Shown in pieces: positions 9,475 through 17,966 of a stretch of 46,264 nucleotides of DNA. Position numbers and translations under genes: made by a program. Source of the stretch: Pseudomonadota bacterium (GTDB taxonomy: Bacteria; Pseudomonadota; Gammaproteobacteria; Burkholderiales; Burkholderiaceae_C); NCBI GenBank assembly GCA_018241325.1, contig JAFEEB010000010.1:83268-129531 (forward strand), read 5' to 3'. Positions within the stretch are counted from its first letter, which is position 1, and each line of letters opens with the position of its first letter. Under the pieces are notes generated by a model. That model did no database searches, was not told where the DNA came from, and saw nothing but the letters and a program-made list of their open reading frames with translations.

Positions 9475-9533
9475 GAAAACTGGCTGCGACGCCCGGTAGG
9501 AAAGCGCGGGTAGCTATCAAAAATATAGTTGCC
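9475..9533 (-). repeat. AT-rich dispersed repeat (family R2), reversed copy
   Basis: Contains 'GCGCGGGTAGCTATCAAAAA' then TATAGTTGCC, the reverse complement of the ATAGCTGC..CGC core seen at 37900-37943 and 46136-46190. It fills most of the ubiB to symporter gap. Confidence 0.6.
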
Positions 9534-9591
9534 AAAAACAGCGACAATCGCGCGTCGCGTTGATCCCTGCCTCTTGCCCCGGAGACAACCC

Positions 9592-11040
9592 ATGCTGGTG
9601 AGCTTCATCGTCTTGTACCTGCTGGCGTCCATCGCCATCGGCCTGTTTGCCGCCCGGCGGGTGCACAACACGGCCGACTACGCGGTGGCCGGACGAACGC
9701 TGCCCTTGCCGGTCATCATCGCCACCACCTTCGCCACCTGGTTCGGCGCCGAGACGGTGCTGGGCGCGCCGGCCAAGTTTGTGGCCGAGGGCCTGCACGG
9801 CACGGTGGAAGACCCGTTTGGCGCCGGCCTGTGCCTGGTGCTGGTGGGCCTGTTCTTCGCGCGCAAGCTGTACGCGATGAACATCATCACCATCGGCGAC
9901 TACTATCGCCGGCGCTTCGGCCGCACGGTCGAGGTGCTGTGCTCGGCCATCATCATCTTCAGCTACCTGGGCTGGGTGGGCGCGCAGGTGACGGCGCTGG
10001 GCCTGGTGTTCAACCTGCTGAGCGCCGGTGCCATCTCGCTGGCCTGGGGCATGGTCATCGGGACGGCGATCGTGCTGGTCTATACGCTGTACGGCGGCAT
10101 GTGGTCCGTGGCGCTGACCGACTTCGTGCAGATGATCGTCATCACCGTCGGCCTGCTGCTGATCGCCTGGTACGCGGCGGACCTGGCGGGTGGTGCCGGC
10201 AAGGTGATCGACTACGCCGCGCGCGAGGGCAAGTTCAACTTCTTTCCCACCGGCGGCGCCAAGGAGTGGACCTTCTTTTTTGCCGCCGCCATCACCATGA
10301 TGCTGGGCTCCATTCCGCAGCAGGACGTGTTCCAGCGCGTGATGTCGTCCAACAACGCCACCACGGCGCGGCGCGGCCCGGTGGCCGGCGGCCTGCTGTA
10401 CATCGGCTTTGCCTTCGTGCCGATGTTCGTGGTCGTCGCCGCGCTGATCGTCATGCCCGGCACCTCGGGTCTGCTCTCAGACGACCCGCAGAAGGTGCTG
10501 CCCACCCTGGTGATGGAGCACATGCCGGTGGCGCTGCAGGTGGCCTTCTTCGGTGCGCTGCTGTCGGCCATCATGTCCACCGCCTCGGCCACCATGCTGG
10601 CCCCCTCGACCACCTTCGTCGAGAACATCCTGCGCAACCTGCGCCCCGGCATGAGCGACGCCCAGACGCTCAAGGCCATGCGCATCAGCGTGCTGGTGTT
10701 CACCGTCTGCGTGCTGATCTACTCGATCACCATGGAAGGCTCGTCCATCTACGAGCTGGTCTCGGGCGCCTACCAACTGCCCCTGGTCGGCGCCTTCGTG
10801 CCGCTGGCCTTCGGCGTCTACTGGAAGCGCGCCACCACCCAGGGCGCGTTGCTGGCCATGGGGCTGGGCATCGGCGTTTGGCTGCTGTTCGTCGCCAGCC
10901 CGATGCTGCGCGAGGCCTTTCCGCAGCAGCTGGCCGGCGTGCTGGCGGCGCTGGCGGGCATGGTGTTCGGCTCGCTGGCGCCCCAGTGGCTGCCCGACCA
11001 CAAGGGCCACGCGCCCCACTACGCGGCCAGTGCCGGGTGA
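9592..11040 (+). CDS. Sodium:solute symporter family protein
   Basis: A 482-residue polytopic membrane protein of the SSF family (PF00474). It starts with a helix ('LVSFIVLYLLASIAIGLFAA'), then the family-typical 'TADYAVAGRTLPL' and 'ATWFGAETVLGAPAKFVAEG', 'YYRRRFGRTVEV', 'LYGGMWSVALTDFVQM' and 'AALLSAIMSTASATMLAPST'-like segments. These fit the LeuT-fold sodium-coupled permeases such as PutP. The substrate cannot be told from sequence. ATG 9592 has GGAGA eight bases before it. It is transcribed alone, between R2 and the fmdB promoter. Confidence 0.92.
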   Translation: MLVSFIVLYLLASIAIGLFAARRVHNTADYAVAGRTLPLPVIIATTFATWFGAETVLGAPAKFVAEGLHGTVEDPFGAGLCLVLVGLFFARKLYAMNIITIGDYYRRRFGRTVEVLCSAIIIFSYLGWVGAQVTALGLVFNLLSAGAISLAWGMVIGTAIVLVYTLYGGMWSVALTDFVQMIVITVGLLLIAWYAADLAGGAGKVIDYAAREGKFNFFPTGGAKEWTFFFAAAITMMLGSIPQQDVFQRVMSSNNATTARRGPVAGGLLYIGFAFVPMFVVVAALIVMPGTSGLLSDDPQKVLPTLVMEHMPVALQVAFFGALLSAIMSTASATMLAPSTTFVENILRNLRPGMSDAQTLKAMRISVLVFTVCVLIYSITMEGSSIYELVSGAYQLPLVGAFVPLAFGVYWKRATTQGALLAMGLGIGVWLLFVASPMLREAFPQQLAGVLAALAGMVFGSLAPQWLPDHKGHAPHYAASAG

Positions 11041-11076
11041 GTGCGCGCTCGGGTGCGCCGGAATCGGCGCGCCGCC

Positions 11077-11082
11077 TATAAT
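11077..11082 (+). promoter_or_regulatory. Putative -10 element for the FmdB gene
   Basis: A perfect TATAAT lies 41 bases before the FmdB ATG in the 83-base gap after the symporter gene. The -35 region at the right distance is poor, so the promoter call rests on the -10 hexamer alone. It may drive the FmdB-DUF502-aspS run. Confidence 0.45.
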
Positions 11083-11123
11083 CGAGGGTTTTTCGCTCAC
11101 GCCGGCCGGCCCCGGGCCACCCC

Positions 11124-11492
11124 ATGCCCATCTATGCCTACAAGTGCGCGTCCTGCGGCTTTGCCAAGGACGTGCTTCAAAAAATGTCCGATGCCCCGCT
11201 GACGGTTTGCCCGTCCTGCGGCCAGCCGCGCTTTGCCAAGCAGGTCACGGCGGCCAGCTTTCAGCTCAAGGGCTCGGGCTGGTACGTGACGGACTTTCGC
11301 AACGAAGGCGCGCCCGCGGGCGAGGGCGACAAGAAGCCCGAAGCGGCCGCGGCACCCGATGCGGCAGCGCCCGCGCCCGCCCCGGTCGCTGCGTCTACGT
11401 CTGCGTCTGCGCCGGCACCGGCGCCCGCTCCGGCGTCGACGCCGGCGCCTGCTCCCGCGCCGACAGCGAGCGGCGGATCGCACACGGCCTGA
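11124..11492 (+). CDS. FmdB family zinc ribbon protein
   Basis: A 122-residue protein whose first 60 residues are the FmdB-type zinc ribbon (PF09723): 'MPIYAYKCASCGF' with CxxC and 'VCPSCGQPRFAKQVTAASF' with a second CxxC, followed by 'FQLKGSGWYVTDFR'. The rest is a low-complexity Ala/Pro/Ser tail that is probably disordered. The family is thought to be regulatory, but no precise function is established. It precedes DUF502 and aspS, a conserved betaproteobacterial order. Confidence 0.92.
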   Translation: MPIYAYKCASCGFAKDVLQKMSDAPLTVCPSCGQPRFAKQVTAASFQLKGSGWYVTDFRNEGAPAGEGDKKPEAAAAPDAAAPAPAPVAASTSASAPAPAPAPASTPAPAPAPTASGGSHTA

Positions 11493-11514
11493 TCGCGCAT
11501 CGGACGCACCATCC

Positions 11515-12207
11515 ATGATGATCCGCCTGCGGCAATACTTCATCACCGGCCTGCTGGTGTGGTTGCCCATGGGCGTCACGGTGTGGGTGCTGCTGTGGCT
11601 GGTGGGCATTTTGGACAGCGTGTTCCAGGGCGTGCTGATCGCCTTCGAGACCATGGTGCCGCCGCTGCAGCCGCTGGCCAACCAGTTGCGTCACATTCCG
11701 GGGCTGGGGGTGATCCTGGTGGCCATCGTCATCGTCGGCACCGGCCTGTTCGTGGCCAACATGTTCGGCCAATGGTCGCTGCGCCAGTGGGACCGCCTGA
11801 TGACGCGCATCCCGGTGGTGCGCAGCATTTATTCCAGCGTCAAGCAGGTGTCCGACACGCTGTTTTCCGGCTCCGGCCATGCGTTTTCAAAGGCCTTGCT
11901 GGTGCAATACCCGCGCCAGGGCGCCTGGACCATTGCGTTTCTCACCGGCCATCCCGGCGGCGAGGTGGCGGCGCGCCTGGGCGAGGGCTATCTGAGCGTG
12001 TACGTGCCCACCACCCCCAACCCCACCTCGGGCTTTTTCCTGGTCGTGCCGCGCGCCGACGTGATCGAGCTCGCGATGAGCGTTGACGAGGCGCTCAAGT
12101 ACGTCATCTCCATGGGCGTGGTGGCCCCGCCGCCGGTGCGCGAGTCGGTGGCGCTGCCACCCGTCCCGGCGGCCGCTGCCCAGCCGGCCTCTTCGCCCGA
12201 TCCCTGA
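11515..12207 (+). CDS. DUF502 domain membrane protein
   Basis: A 230-residue inner-membrane protein of the DUF502 family (PF04367). Two N-terminal transmembrane helices ('[20 protein letters not shown]' and '[20 protein letters not shown]') are followed by '[19 protein letters not shown]', '[16 protein letters not shown]' and '[13 protein letters not shown]', which are the most conserved family blocks. Function unknown. The tail is Pro/Ala-rich. The start could be ATG 11515 or 11518. It sits between FmdB and aspS, separated from aspS by 25 bases, so the three are probably co-transcribed. Confidence 0.9.
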   Translation: MMIRLRQYFITGLLVWLPMGVTVWVLLWLVGILDSVFQGVLIAFETMVPPLQPLANQLRHIPGLGVILVAIVIVGTGLFVANMFGQWSLRQWDRLMTRIPVVRSIYSSVKQVSDTLFSGSGHAFSKALLVQYPRQGAWTIAFLTGHPGGEVAARLGEGYLSVYVPTTPNPTSGFFLVVPRADVIELAMSVDEALKYVISMGVVAPPPVRESVALPPVPAAAAQPASSPDP

Positions 12208-12232
12208 TGTTTTCCTGAAAGCAAGTTCACCC

Positions 12233-14026
12233 ATGTCCATGCGTACCCACTACTGCGGCCTCGTCACCGAGGCCTTGATCGGCCAGAGCGTGACCCTGTG
12301 CGGCTGGGTCAACCGCCGGCGCGACCACGGCGGCGTGATCTTCGTCGATTTGCGCGATCGCGAAGGCTATGTGCAGGTGGTGTGCGATCCGGACCGCGCC
12401 GAGATGTTCAAGACGGCCGAGGACTTGCGCAACGAGTTCTGCATCCAGATCCACGGCCTGGTGCGCGCGCGCCCCGAGGGCACGACCAACGACAACCTCA
12501 AAAGCGGCAAGATCGAGGTGCTTTGCCAGCAGCTCACGGTGCTCAACCCCTCCGTCACCCCGGCGTTTCAGCCCGACGACGACAACCTGTCGGAAACCAC
12601 GCGCCTGACCCACCGCGTGCTCGATCTGCGCCGGCCGGTGATGCAGCGCAACATGATGCTGCGCTACAAGACGGCGATCCAGGTGCGCAACTTCCTCGAC
12701 AAAGAGGGCTTCATCGACATCGAAACGCCCATGCTGGGCAAGAGCACGCCCGAGGGCGCGCGCGACTACCTGGTGCCGTCCCGCGTGCACGACGGCCAGT
12801 TCTACGCGCTGCCGCAGTCGCCCCAGCTGTACAAGCAGATGCTGATGGTGTCCGGCTTCGACCGCTACTACCAGATCACCAAGTGCTTCCGCGACGAAGA
12901 CCTGCGCGCCGACCGCCAGCCCGAGTTCACGCAGATCGACTGCGAGACCTCGTTTCTGGACGAGCAGGAAATCCGCGACATCTTCCAGCGCATGATCAAG
13001 GAAGTGTTCCAGACCCAGCTGAACGTGGACCTGGGCGAATTCCCGGTCATGGCGTATCAGGAGGCGATGCACCGCTTTGGCTCGGACAAGCCCGATCTGC
13101 GCGTCAAGCTCGAGTTCACCGAGCTGACCGACGTGATGAAGGACGTGGATTTCAAGGTCTTCTCCGGCCCCGCCACCACCCCGGGCGGGCGCGTGGTGGC
13201 GCTGCGCGTGCCGGGGGGGGCGCAGATTTCGCGCGGCGAGATCGACGGCTACACCGAGTTCGTCAAGATTTACGGCGCCAAGGGCCTGGCGTGGACCAAG
13301 GTCAACGAGGTCGCGAAAGGGCGCGACGGGTTGCAGTCGCCCATCGTCAAGAACATCCACGACGCCGCGCTCGCCGAAATCCTCAAGCGCACCGGTGCGC
13401 AGGACGGTGACGCGCTGTTCTTCGGCGCCGACAAGGCCAAGATCGTCAACGACGCCATCGGCGCGCTGCGCCTGAAGGTGGGCCTGGGCGAGTTCGGCCG
13501 CAAGAGCGGCCTGTTCGAAGACCGCTGGGCGCCGCTGTGGGTGGTGGACTTCCCCATGTTCGAGTACGACGAGGACAACGCCCGCTGGGCTGCCGTGCAC
13601 CACCCCTTCACCAGTCCCAAGGAAGGTCACGAGGACTACATGGACAGCGACCCGGGCCGCTGCGTCGCCAAGGCCTACGACATGGTGCTCAACGGCTGGG
13701 AGCTGGGTGGCGGCTCGGTGCGTATCCATCGCGCCGACGTGCAAAGCAAGGTGTTCGCCGCCCTCAAGATCAGCCCCGAAGACGCGCGCGCCAAGTTCGG
13801 CTACCTGCTGGACGCGCTGCAGTACGGCGCGCCCCCGCACGGCGGCCTGGCCTTCGGTCTGGATCGCCTGATTACCCTGATGACCGGCAGCGAATCCATC
13901 CGCGACGTGATTGCCTTCCCCAAAACCCAGCGCGCGCAAGACTTGCTCACGCAAGCGCCCAGCGCGGTTGACGAAAAGCAGCTGCGCGAGCTGCACATCA
14001 AGCTGCGCAATTCGGCGGCGGCGTGA
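12233..14026 (+). CDS. aspS: Aspartate--tRNA(Asp/Asn) ligase
   Basis: A class IIb aminoacyl-tRNA synthetase of 597 residues with the bacterial-type architecture: an N-terminal OB fold for anticodon binding, motif 2 '[20 protein letters not shown]', a GAD insertion domain, and C-terminal motif 3 '[15 protein letters not shown]'. In the OB fold it has '[10 protein letters not shown]' (His32) and 'RARPEGTTN' (Gly81), where the discriminating E. coli enzyme has Leu and Lys. These are the marks of non-discriminating AspRS, which also charges tRNA-Asn with Asp for GatCAB to amidate. The start could be ATG 12233 or 12239. Confidence 0.96.
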   Translation: MSMRTHYCGLVTEALIGQSVTLCGWVNRRRDHGGVIFVDLRDREGYVQVVCDPDRAEMFKTAEDLRNEFCIQIHGLVRARPEGTTNDNLKSGKIEVLCQQLTVLNPSVTPAFQPDDDNLSETTRLTHRVLDLRRPVMQRNMMLRYKTAIQVRNFLDKEGFIDIETPMLGKSTPEGARDYLVPSRVHDGQFYALPQSPQLYKQMLMVSGFDRYYQITKCFRDEDLRADRQPEFTQIDCETSFLDEQEIRDIFQRMIKEVFQTQLNVDLGEFPVMAYQEAMHRFGSDKPDLRVKLEFTELTDVMKDVDFKVFSGPATTPGGRVVALRVPGGAQISRGEIDGYTEFVKIYGAKGLAWTKVNEVAKGRDGLQSPIVKNIHDAALAEILKRTGAQDGDALFFGADKAKIVNDAIGALRLKVGLGEFGRKSGLFEDRWAPLWVVDFPMFEYDEDNARWAAVHHPFTSPKEGHEDYMDSDPGRCVAKAYDMVLNGWELGGGSVRIHRADVQSKVFAALKISPEDARAKFGYLLDALQYGAPPHGGLAFGLDRLITLMTGSESIRDVIAFPKTQRAQDLLTQAPSAVDEKQLRELHIKLRNSAAA

Positions 14027-14090
14027 CGCGCCGCACGGCGCCGGGGTTGGTGCTCTGCTAGGATGAAATCTTTGTTCAGGAGGTTCGTTC

Positions 14091-14420
14091 ATGTCCAACG
14101 TTTCCGAAATGGTTGATTCCGCCGATCAAGCCAAAGAAGAGCTCGTGGCCAACCTGCGCCGCGTGATTTCCGATGCCGAAGACCTGCTGGCGGCCACCGC
14201 GGGCGACGCCGACAGCAAGATTGCCGAGCTGCGCGCTCGCGCCCGCCAGAATCTGGCCGTGGCGCGCGACAAGCTGGCCGACGCCGACGCCGCGCTGCGC
14301 GCGCACGCCCGCCGCGCCATGAACGCCACCGACGACTACGTGCACGACAACCCCTGGTCGTCCATTGGCGCGGCCGCGGCCATTGGCATGCTGGTGGGCG
14401 TGCTGCTGGGCCGCCGCTGA
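14091..14420 (+). CDS. DUF883 family protein (ElaB/YqjD-like)
   Basis: A 109-residue helical protein with a long amphipathic region (about 1-80) and a C-terminal hydrophobic anchor ('WSSIGAAAAIGMLVGVLLGRR'), matching DUF883/YqjD and ElaB. E. coli YqjD is a C-tail-anchored membrane protein that associates with ribosomes in stationary phase. The start is firm: a strong AGGAGG lies 8 bases before the ATG. It heads a yqjD-yqjE-yqjK-like trio, suggesting a stress- or stationary-phase membrane function. Confidence 0.9.
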   Translation: MSNVSEMVDSADQAKEELVANLRRVISDAEDLLAATAGDADSKIAELRARARQNLAVARDKLADADAALRAHARRAMNATDDYVHDNPWSSIGAAAAIGMLVGVLLGRR

Positions 14421-14445
14421 TGGCTGGCGCCTGCGGGCGTGCGGC

Positions 14446-14835
14446 ATGGGTGGGGCGACCGTGACAGCGGGGGTCGAAAGCACGGCCACACGGCTGCGGC
14501 AGCTGCTGGCCGACGCAGCCGAGCTGGTTCAGGTCCGGCTGGAGTTGCTCAGCCTGGAAGCGCGCGAGGACATCGGCCAGTTGCTGACCTTGGGCGTGCA
14601 GGCGGCGCTGGCCGTGGTGCTGCTCAGTTTTGGTCTGATCTTTCTGGCGCTGTTTCTCACTGTCATGCTGTGGGACAGCCAGCGCCTGCTGGCCTTGGGC
14701 ATTTTCTCGACCGCGTTTCTGGGCGGCGGCGTAGTGCTGGCCCTGCTGGCCTGGCAACGCCTGCGCCGTGGCTTGCGGCTGTTTCGCGCCAGCATCCAGG
14801 AGTTGCGCGCCGACCGGGAGCGCTTGCGTCCATGA
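14446..14835 (+). CDS. Phage holin family / YqjE-like membrane protein
   Basis: A 129-residue protein with two transmembrane helices ('ALAVVLLSFGLIFLALFLTV' and 'LGIFSTAFLGGGVVLALLAW') between charged ends. This is the Actinobacteriophage holin III/YqjE fold (PF07332). The match to the phage holin domain reflects topology; there is no prophage here. It lies directly after the YqjD-like gene and overlaps the next gene by 4 bases (ATGA). GTG 14461 is an alternative start. Confidence 0.82.
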   Translation: MGGATVTAGVESTATRLRQLLADAAELVQVRLELLSLEAREDIGQLLTLGVQAALAVVLLSFGLIFLALFLTVMLWDSQRLLALGIFSTAFLGGGVVLALLAWQRLRRGLRLFRASIQELRADRERLRP

Positions 14836-15179
14836 GCGCGAAGGCCCATCCGATGAACGCCGATCTGCCTTCGGGGCCCCGCGACTTGGCGGCGCGGCGC
14901 GAGCGCCTGCTGCTGCGCTCGGCCCAGTTGCGCGAGCAATTGGGCAGCCGCGCGCGCGTGCTGCGGCCCGCCCTGCGCACGGTCGATCGCGTGCGCGGCG
15001 GCGCGCAGGCCGTGCGTGACAACCGCAGCTGGGTGCTGCTGGGCGGCGCGGCGCTGGTGGGCGCCGTGCTGGTGCGCCCGCGCCTGATGATGGGGCTGGG
15101 CCTGCGCGTCTGGTCGGGCTGGCAGGCGTTTCAGCGCGTGCGCCCCATTGCGCGCACACTGTGGCGGCAACTGCTCTGA
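14832..15179 (+). CDS. Small YqjK-like / hypothetical membrane protein
   Basis: A 115-residue protein beginning with a basic helical stretch ('LAARRERLLLRSAQLREQLG') and a C-terminal hydrophobic segment ('WVLLGGAALVGAVLVRP'). Its place after YqjD- and YqjE-like genes and its 'RRERLLLRSAQLR' pattern resemble YqjK. No enzymatic motif is present and its function is unknown. The ATG overlaps the previous TGA, so translational coupling is likely. ATG 14853 is an internal alternative. Confidence 0.72.
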   Translation: MSAKAHPMNADLPSGPRDLAARRERLLLRSAQLREQLGSRARVLRPALRTVDRVRGGAQAVRDNRSWVLLGGAALVGAVLVRPRLMMGLGLRVWSGWQAFQRVRPIARTLWRQLL

Positions 15180-15208
15180 CCGCTCGCACGCACGAGAGGG
15201 CCCGCGCC

Positions 15209-15700
15209 ATGCCGCAGCCCACGCCAGCTCCTTCCAAACCCTTCAAGATTCCCCGGTCGGTGCTGGTGCTCATCCACACCGCCGCACTGGACGTGCTGCT
15301 GATTCGCCGCGCTGACATCGAGGCCGAGTTCTGGCAATCGGTCACCGGCAGCCAGGACAGCGAGGGCGAGGCCCTGCTCGATACCGCCGTGCGCGAAGTG
15401 CGCGAGGAAACCGGGCTGGACGCCTGCGCGCCGGGCTTCGCGCTGACCGACTGGAACCTGGAGAACGTCTACGACATCTATCCGCGCTGGCGCCATCGCT
15501 ACGCGCCGGGCGTGACGCGCAATGTCGAGCACGTGTTCGGGCTGCGCGTGCCCGCCGACGCAGCGGTGCGGCTGAATCCGCGCGAGCACACCGATTGGGT
15601 GTGGCTGCCCTGGCGCGCGGCGGCCGACCGCTGCTATTCATACACCAACGCCGAGGCTTGCCTGCTGCTGCCGCGCTTTGCCGAGTCGGAGTCATCGTGA
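15209..15700 (+). CDS. nudB: Dihydroneopterin triphosphate diphosphatase
   Basis: A Nudix hydrolase of 163 residues resembling NudB (NtpA), which removes pyrophosphate from dihydroneopterin triphosphate, the step after FolE in folate synthesis. It shows the NudB-type 'FWQSVTGSQDSEGEALLDTA' leading into 'VREVREETGL' (Nudix box, about 47-70), 'NVYDIYPRWRHRYAPGVTRN' and 'EHTDWVWLPWRAA'. The glycine-to-glutamate spacing of the Nudix box is one residue longer than the general consensus. folE itself lies one gene downstream, so two consecutive pathway steps are encoded close together. Confidence 0.9.
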   Translation: MPQPTPAPSKPFKIPRSVLVLIHTAALDVLLIRRADIEAEFWQSVTGSQDSEGEALLDTAVREVREETGLDACAPGFALTDWNLENVYDIYPRWRHRYAPGVTRNVEHVFGLRVPADAAVRLNPREHTDWVWLPWRAAADRCYSYTNAEACLLLPRFAESESS

Positions 15701-16473
15701 TCGAAGCGCCACCTGGGGACATCCTGGTGCCAGCGCACCTGCGCGTGGCCACCTACAACATTCACAAGGGGGTGCAGGGCATCGGCCCGACGCGCCGGCT
15801 GGAGATCCACAACCTGGCGCTGGCCGTGGACAGCCTGGACGCGGACATCATCTGCCTGCAGGAGGTGCGCGCCGAAAACCGCCGGGAAGCCCAGTACTTC
15901 GAGCGCTGGCCCGCGCAGCCCCAGGCCGATTTCCTGGCGCCACTGGGCTACGAGGTGGCTTATCACACCAACGCCGTCACCAAGGATGGCGAGCATGGCA
16001 ACGCGCTGCTCTCGCGCTGGCCCATCATCCACGTGCGCCACGAAGACATGTCGGACCACCGCTTCGAGCAGCGCGGCCTGCTGCACGCCGAGCTGCGCGT
16101 TCTGGGCGCGCCGCTGCACGTCGTGGTCGTGCACTTCGGCCTGATCCCGGCCAGCCGCCTGCGCCAGACCATCCACCTGCGCCGCTACATCGCACGCGAG
16201 GTGCCACTGGACGAGCCCCTGCTGGTGGCCGGCGACTTCAACGACTGGGGCACACGCGTGCAGCGCCTGCTGCACGTCGATGCGCTCAAGGGTTTCGAGG
16301 GCGAGCGCACGCGCACCTACCCCTCGCGCTTTCCGGTGGCGCAGCTCGACCACATCTACGCCCGCGGCATGCTGCCGCTCAGCCTGCAGGCGCCGCGCGG
16401 GCGGGTGTGGCAGCGCATGTCCGATCACCTGCCCCTGATTGCAGAGTTTCAGCTCACGGCGCACGTCCAATAA
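15697..16473 (+). CDS. Endonuclease/exonuclease/phosphatase family protein
   Basis: A 258-residue EEP-superfamily metallohydrolase (PF03372). Motifs in order: 'VATYNIHKG' near the N terminus, 'CLQEVRAE' (metal-binding Glu), 'VVVHFGLIP', 'VAGDFNDWG', 'LDHIYARG' and the terminal 'MSDHLPLIAEF' with the catalytic Asp-His. Substrate (nucleic acid or phospholipid) unknown; relatives often sit next to cardiolipin synthase genes in Burkholderiales. The start is GTG 15697 overlapping the nudB stop (GTGA), which puts the first motif at the usual distance. Followed by a reversed R2 repeat. Confidence 0.9.
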   Translation: MIEAPPGDILVPAHLRVATYNIHKGVQGIGPTRRLEIHNLALAVDSLDADIICLQEVRAENRREAQYFERWPAQPQADFLAPLGYEVAYHTNAVTKDGEHGNALLSRWPIIHVRHEDMSDHRFEQRGLLHAELRVLGAPLHVVVVHFGLIPASRLRQTIHLRRYIAREVPLDEPLLVAGDFNDWGTRVQRLLHVDALKGFEGERTRTYPSRFPVAQLDHIYARGMLPLSLQAPRGRVWQRMSDHLPLIAEFQLTAHVQ

Positions 16474-16502
16474 GCGCGGGCAGCTATAAAAATTATAGTA
16501 TG
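16474..16502 (-). repeat. AT-rich dispersed repeat (family R2), reversed short copy
   Basis: 'GCGCGGGCAGCTATAAAAAT' followed by TATAGTATGG starts at the stop codon of the EEP gene. Its AT-rich end contains TATAAA and TATAGT hexamers and may also serve as the folE promoter. Confidence 0.55.
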
Positions 16503-16538
16503 GCGTCCGCACGCCGCTGCTGCTACCATCACCGCTTC

Positions 16539-17267
16539 ATGAGCCGCATTCACCCCGCCACCCCTTTGCACGCCGCGGACGAGGACGAGGGCACACCCGT
16601 CTCGGTCAAGATTCGCGAGCGCATCCGCGCCGCCGGGCAGCGCTTCAACGCCAACGACAACATCGCCGAGTTCATCCAGCCGGGCGAGCTGGACGGCCTG
16701 CTGGACGAGGTCGAAGGCAAGATGCAGGCCGTGCTCGACAGCCTGGTGATCGACACCGCGCGCGACCACAACACGGGCAAGACCGCGCGGCGCGTGGCCA
16801 AGATGTACCTCAACGAGGTGTTCCAGGGCCGCTACACGACAGCGCCCACCATCACCGAGTTTCCCAACGCCGAGCACTTGAACGAGCTGATGATCGTCGG
16901 CCCCATCACCGTGCGCAGCGCGTGCAGCCACCACCTGTGCCCCATCATCGGCAAGCTGTGGATCGGCGTGATGCCCAACGAGCACACCAACGTCATCGGC
17001 CTGTCCAAATACGCGCGCCTGGCCGAGTGGATCATGGGCCGCCCCCAAATCCAGGAAGAAGCCGTGGTGCAACTGGCCGACGTGATCCAGCACAAGACCA
17101 AGCCCGACGGCCTGGCGCTGGTCATGCAGGCCTCGCACTTTTGCATGGCCTGGCGCGGCGTCAAGGACATGGACAGCAAGATGATGAACTCCGTCATGCG
17201 CGGCGTGTTCCTGAAGGACGCCAACCTGCGCCGCGAATTCCTGTCCCTCATCCCCCGGAACCCCTGA
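16539..17267 (+). CDS. folE: GTP cyclohydrolase I
   Basis: Converts GTP to 7,8-dihydroneopterin triphosphate, the first step of tetrahydrofolate synthesis. The 242 residues contain 'DHNTGKTARRVAKMYLNEVF', the zinc-binding region 'VRSACSHHLCPIIGK' (Cys129, His131/His132), 'GLSKYARLAEW' and 'QASHFCMAWRGVKD' with the third zinc ligand Cys202. The length and motifs are those of a bacterial type IA enzyme. nudB, the next step, lies 0.8 kb upstream. The stop TGA is part of the CTGAAATG end of repeat R1, so the repeat either inserted exactly at the stop or supplies it. Confidence 0.96.
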   Translation: MSRIHPATPLHAADEDEGTPVSVKIRERIRAAGQRFNANDNIAEFIQPGELDGLLDEVEGKMQAVLDSLVIDTARDHNTGKTARRVAKMYLNEVFQGRYTTAPTITEFPNAEHLNELMIVGPITVRSACSHHLCPIIGKLWIGVMPNEHTNVIGLSKYARLAEWIMGRPQIQEEAVVQLADVIQHKTKPDGLALVMQASHFCMAWRGVKDMDSKMMNSVMRGVFLKDANLRREFLSLIPRNP

Positions 17268-17533
17268 AATGAAGCACACCCCCAGTCTTCACTCGCTGCG
17301 CGATGTTTCGCTCACCCCCTTGCAGGGGGCCGAGCCTGCGCACAAAAGGTCCGGTGGACCTTTTGTTGGCTGGCGAGGGGCCGGGCCACTGGCCCGGCGC
17401 GGCCTGCAAGGCTCGCCAGTGGCCGGGGAGACCCCGGCCACGGCGATCGCTGGAGCGGCCTGCTCCGCGGCCATTCGGCTCTTGGGGTTTCATGCGCTGC
17501 CGGTGGCGTGCGTCGCCATGGCCAACTGAAATG
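17264..17533 (+). repeat. Dispersed repeat R1, long copy between folE and BLUF gene
   Basis: A 270-bp element bounded by CTGAAATG at 17264-17271 and again at 17526-17533. It carries 'CACCCCCAGTCTTCACTCGC' then 'TGCGCGATGTTTCGC', a CCCCTTGCAGGGGG palindrome, the hairpin ACAAAAGGTCC/GGACCTTTTGT (about 17341-17365) and a GC-rich tail. The left CTGAAATG holds the folE stop; the right one holds the BLUF start ATG. Relatives lie at 2246, 17967 and 42478. Confidence 0.85.
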
Positions 17534-17953
17534 CTGGTCCGATTGCTCTACGCCAGCCGCGCGGTGGACAACACCCAGCCGGCCGTGCAAGCCATTCTCG
17601 ACTCGGCCCGGCGCCACAACCAGGACAGCGGCGTGACCGGCGTCCTGGTGTATGGCGGCGGCGTGTTCATGCAGGCGATCGAGGGCGGGCGCCAGGCCGT
17701 GAGCGATCTGTACGGCACCATCTCGCGCGACCCCCGCCACAAGGACGTGGCCCTGCTGCACTACGAAGAGATCGTGGAGCGGCGCTTCGGCAGCTGGACC
17801 ATGGGCTTGGTCGACGTCAGCCGCGTCAACGCCAGCGTGCTGCTCAAATACTCCGAGCGCGCCGTGCTCGACCCGTATGCTGTCTCCGGCAAGGTGTCGA
17901 TGGCCTTGCTGGAAGAGCTGATCGCCACCGCCAGCATCCTCAGCCATACCTGA
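17531..17953 (+). CDS. BLUF domain blue-light photoreceptor
   Basis: A 140-residue single-domain BLUF protein that should bind FAD and sense blue light. The photocycle residues are all present: Tyr7 ('LLYASRA'), Asn30 ('RRHNQDSGVTGVLVY'), Gln48 in 'FMQAIEGG', and Trp89/Met91 in 'FGSWTMGLVD'. The C-terminal 40 residues form the short capping helices typical of small BLUF proteins such as BlrB or PixD. No output domain is fused, so it must signal through a partner. The start ATG lies in the right-hand CTGAAATG of repeat R1 with no clear ribosome binding site. The gene is enclosed by two inverted R1 copies. Confidence 0.94.
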   Translation: MLVRLLYASRAVDNTQPAVQAILDSARRHNQDSGVTGVLVYGGGVFMQAIEGGRQAVSDLYGTISRDPRHKDVALLHYEEIVERRFGSWTMGLVDVSRVNASVLLKYSERAVLDPYAVSGKVSMALLEELIATASILSHT

Positions 17954-17966
17954 GCGCGCGTTCGTT

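Noticed and set aside
12227-14098. A 623-codon open frame antisense to aspS
   Set aside because: His/Val/Ala/Arg-rich translation typical of the antisense frame of a GC-rich gene. aspS on the other strand is unmistakable.
14446-14835. Phage holin, hence a prophage remnant
   Set aside because: The holin-like match reflects a two-helix topology. The gene lies in a YqjD-YqjE-YqjK-like chromosomal trio and no other phage gene is near.
17303-17530. N-terminal extension of the BLUF protein through the repeat
   Set aside because: The frame is open only by chance in GC-rich DNA. The BLUF domain starts at the ATG at 17531, with Tyr7 at the expected position.
17264-17533. CRISPR array or IS element
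   Set aside because: No regularly spaced direct repeats and no transposase frame. The element is a non-coding palindromic repeat. No CRISPR array was seen anywhere in the window.
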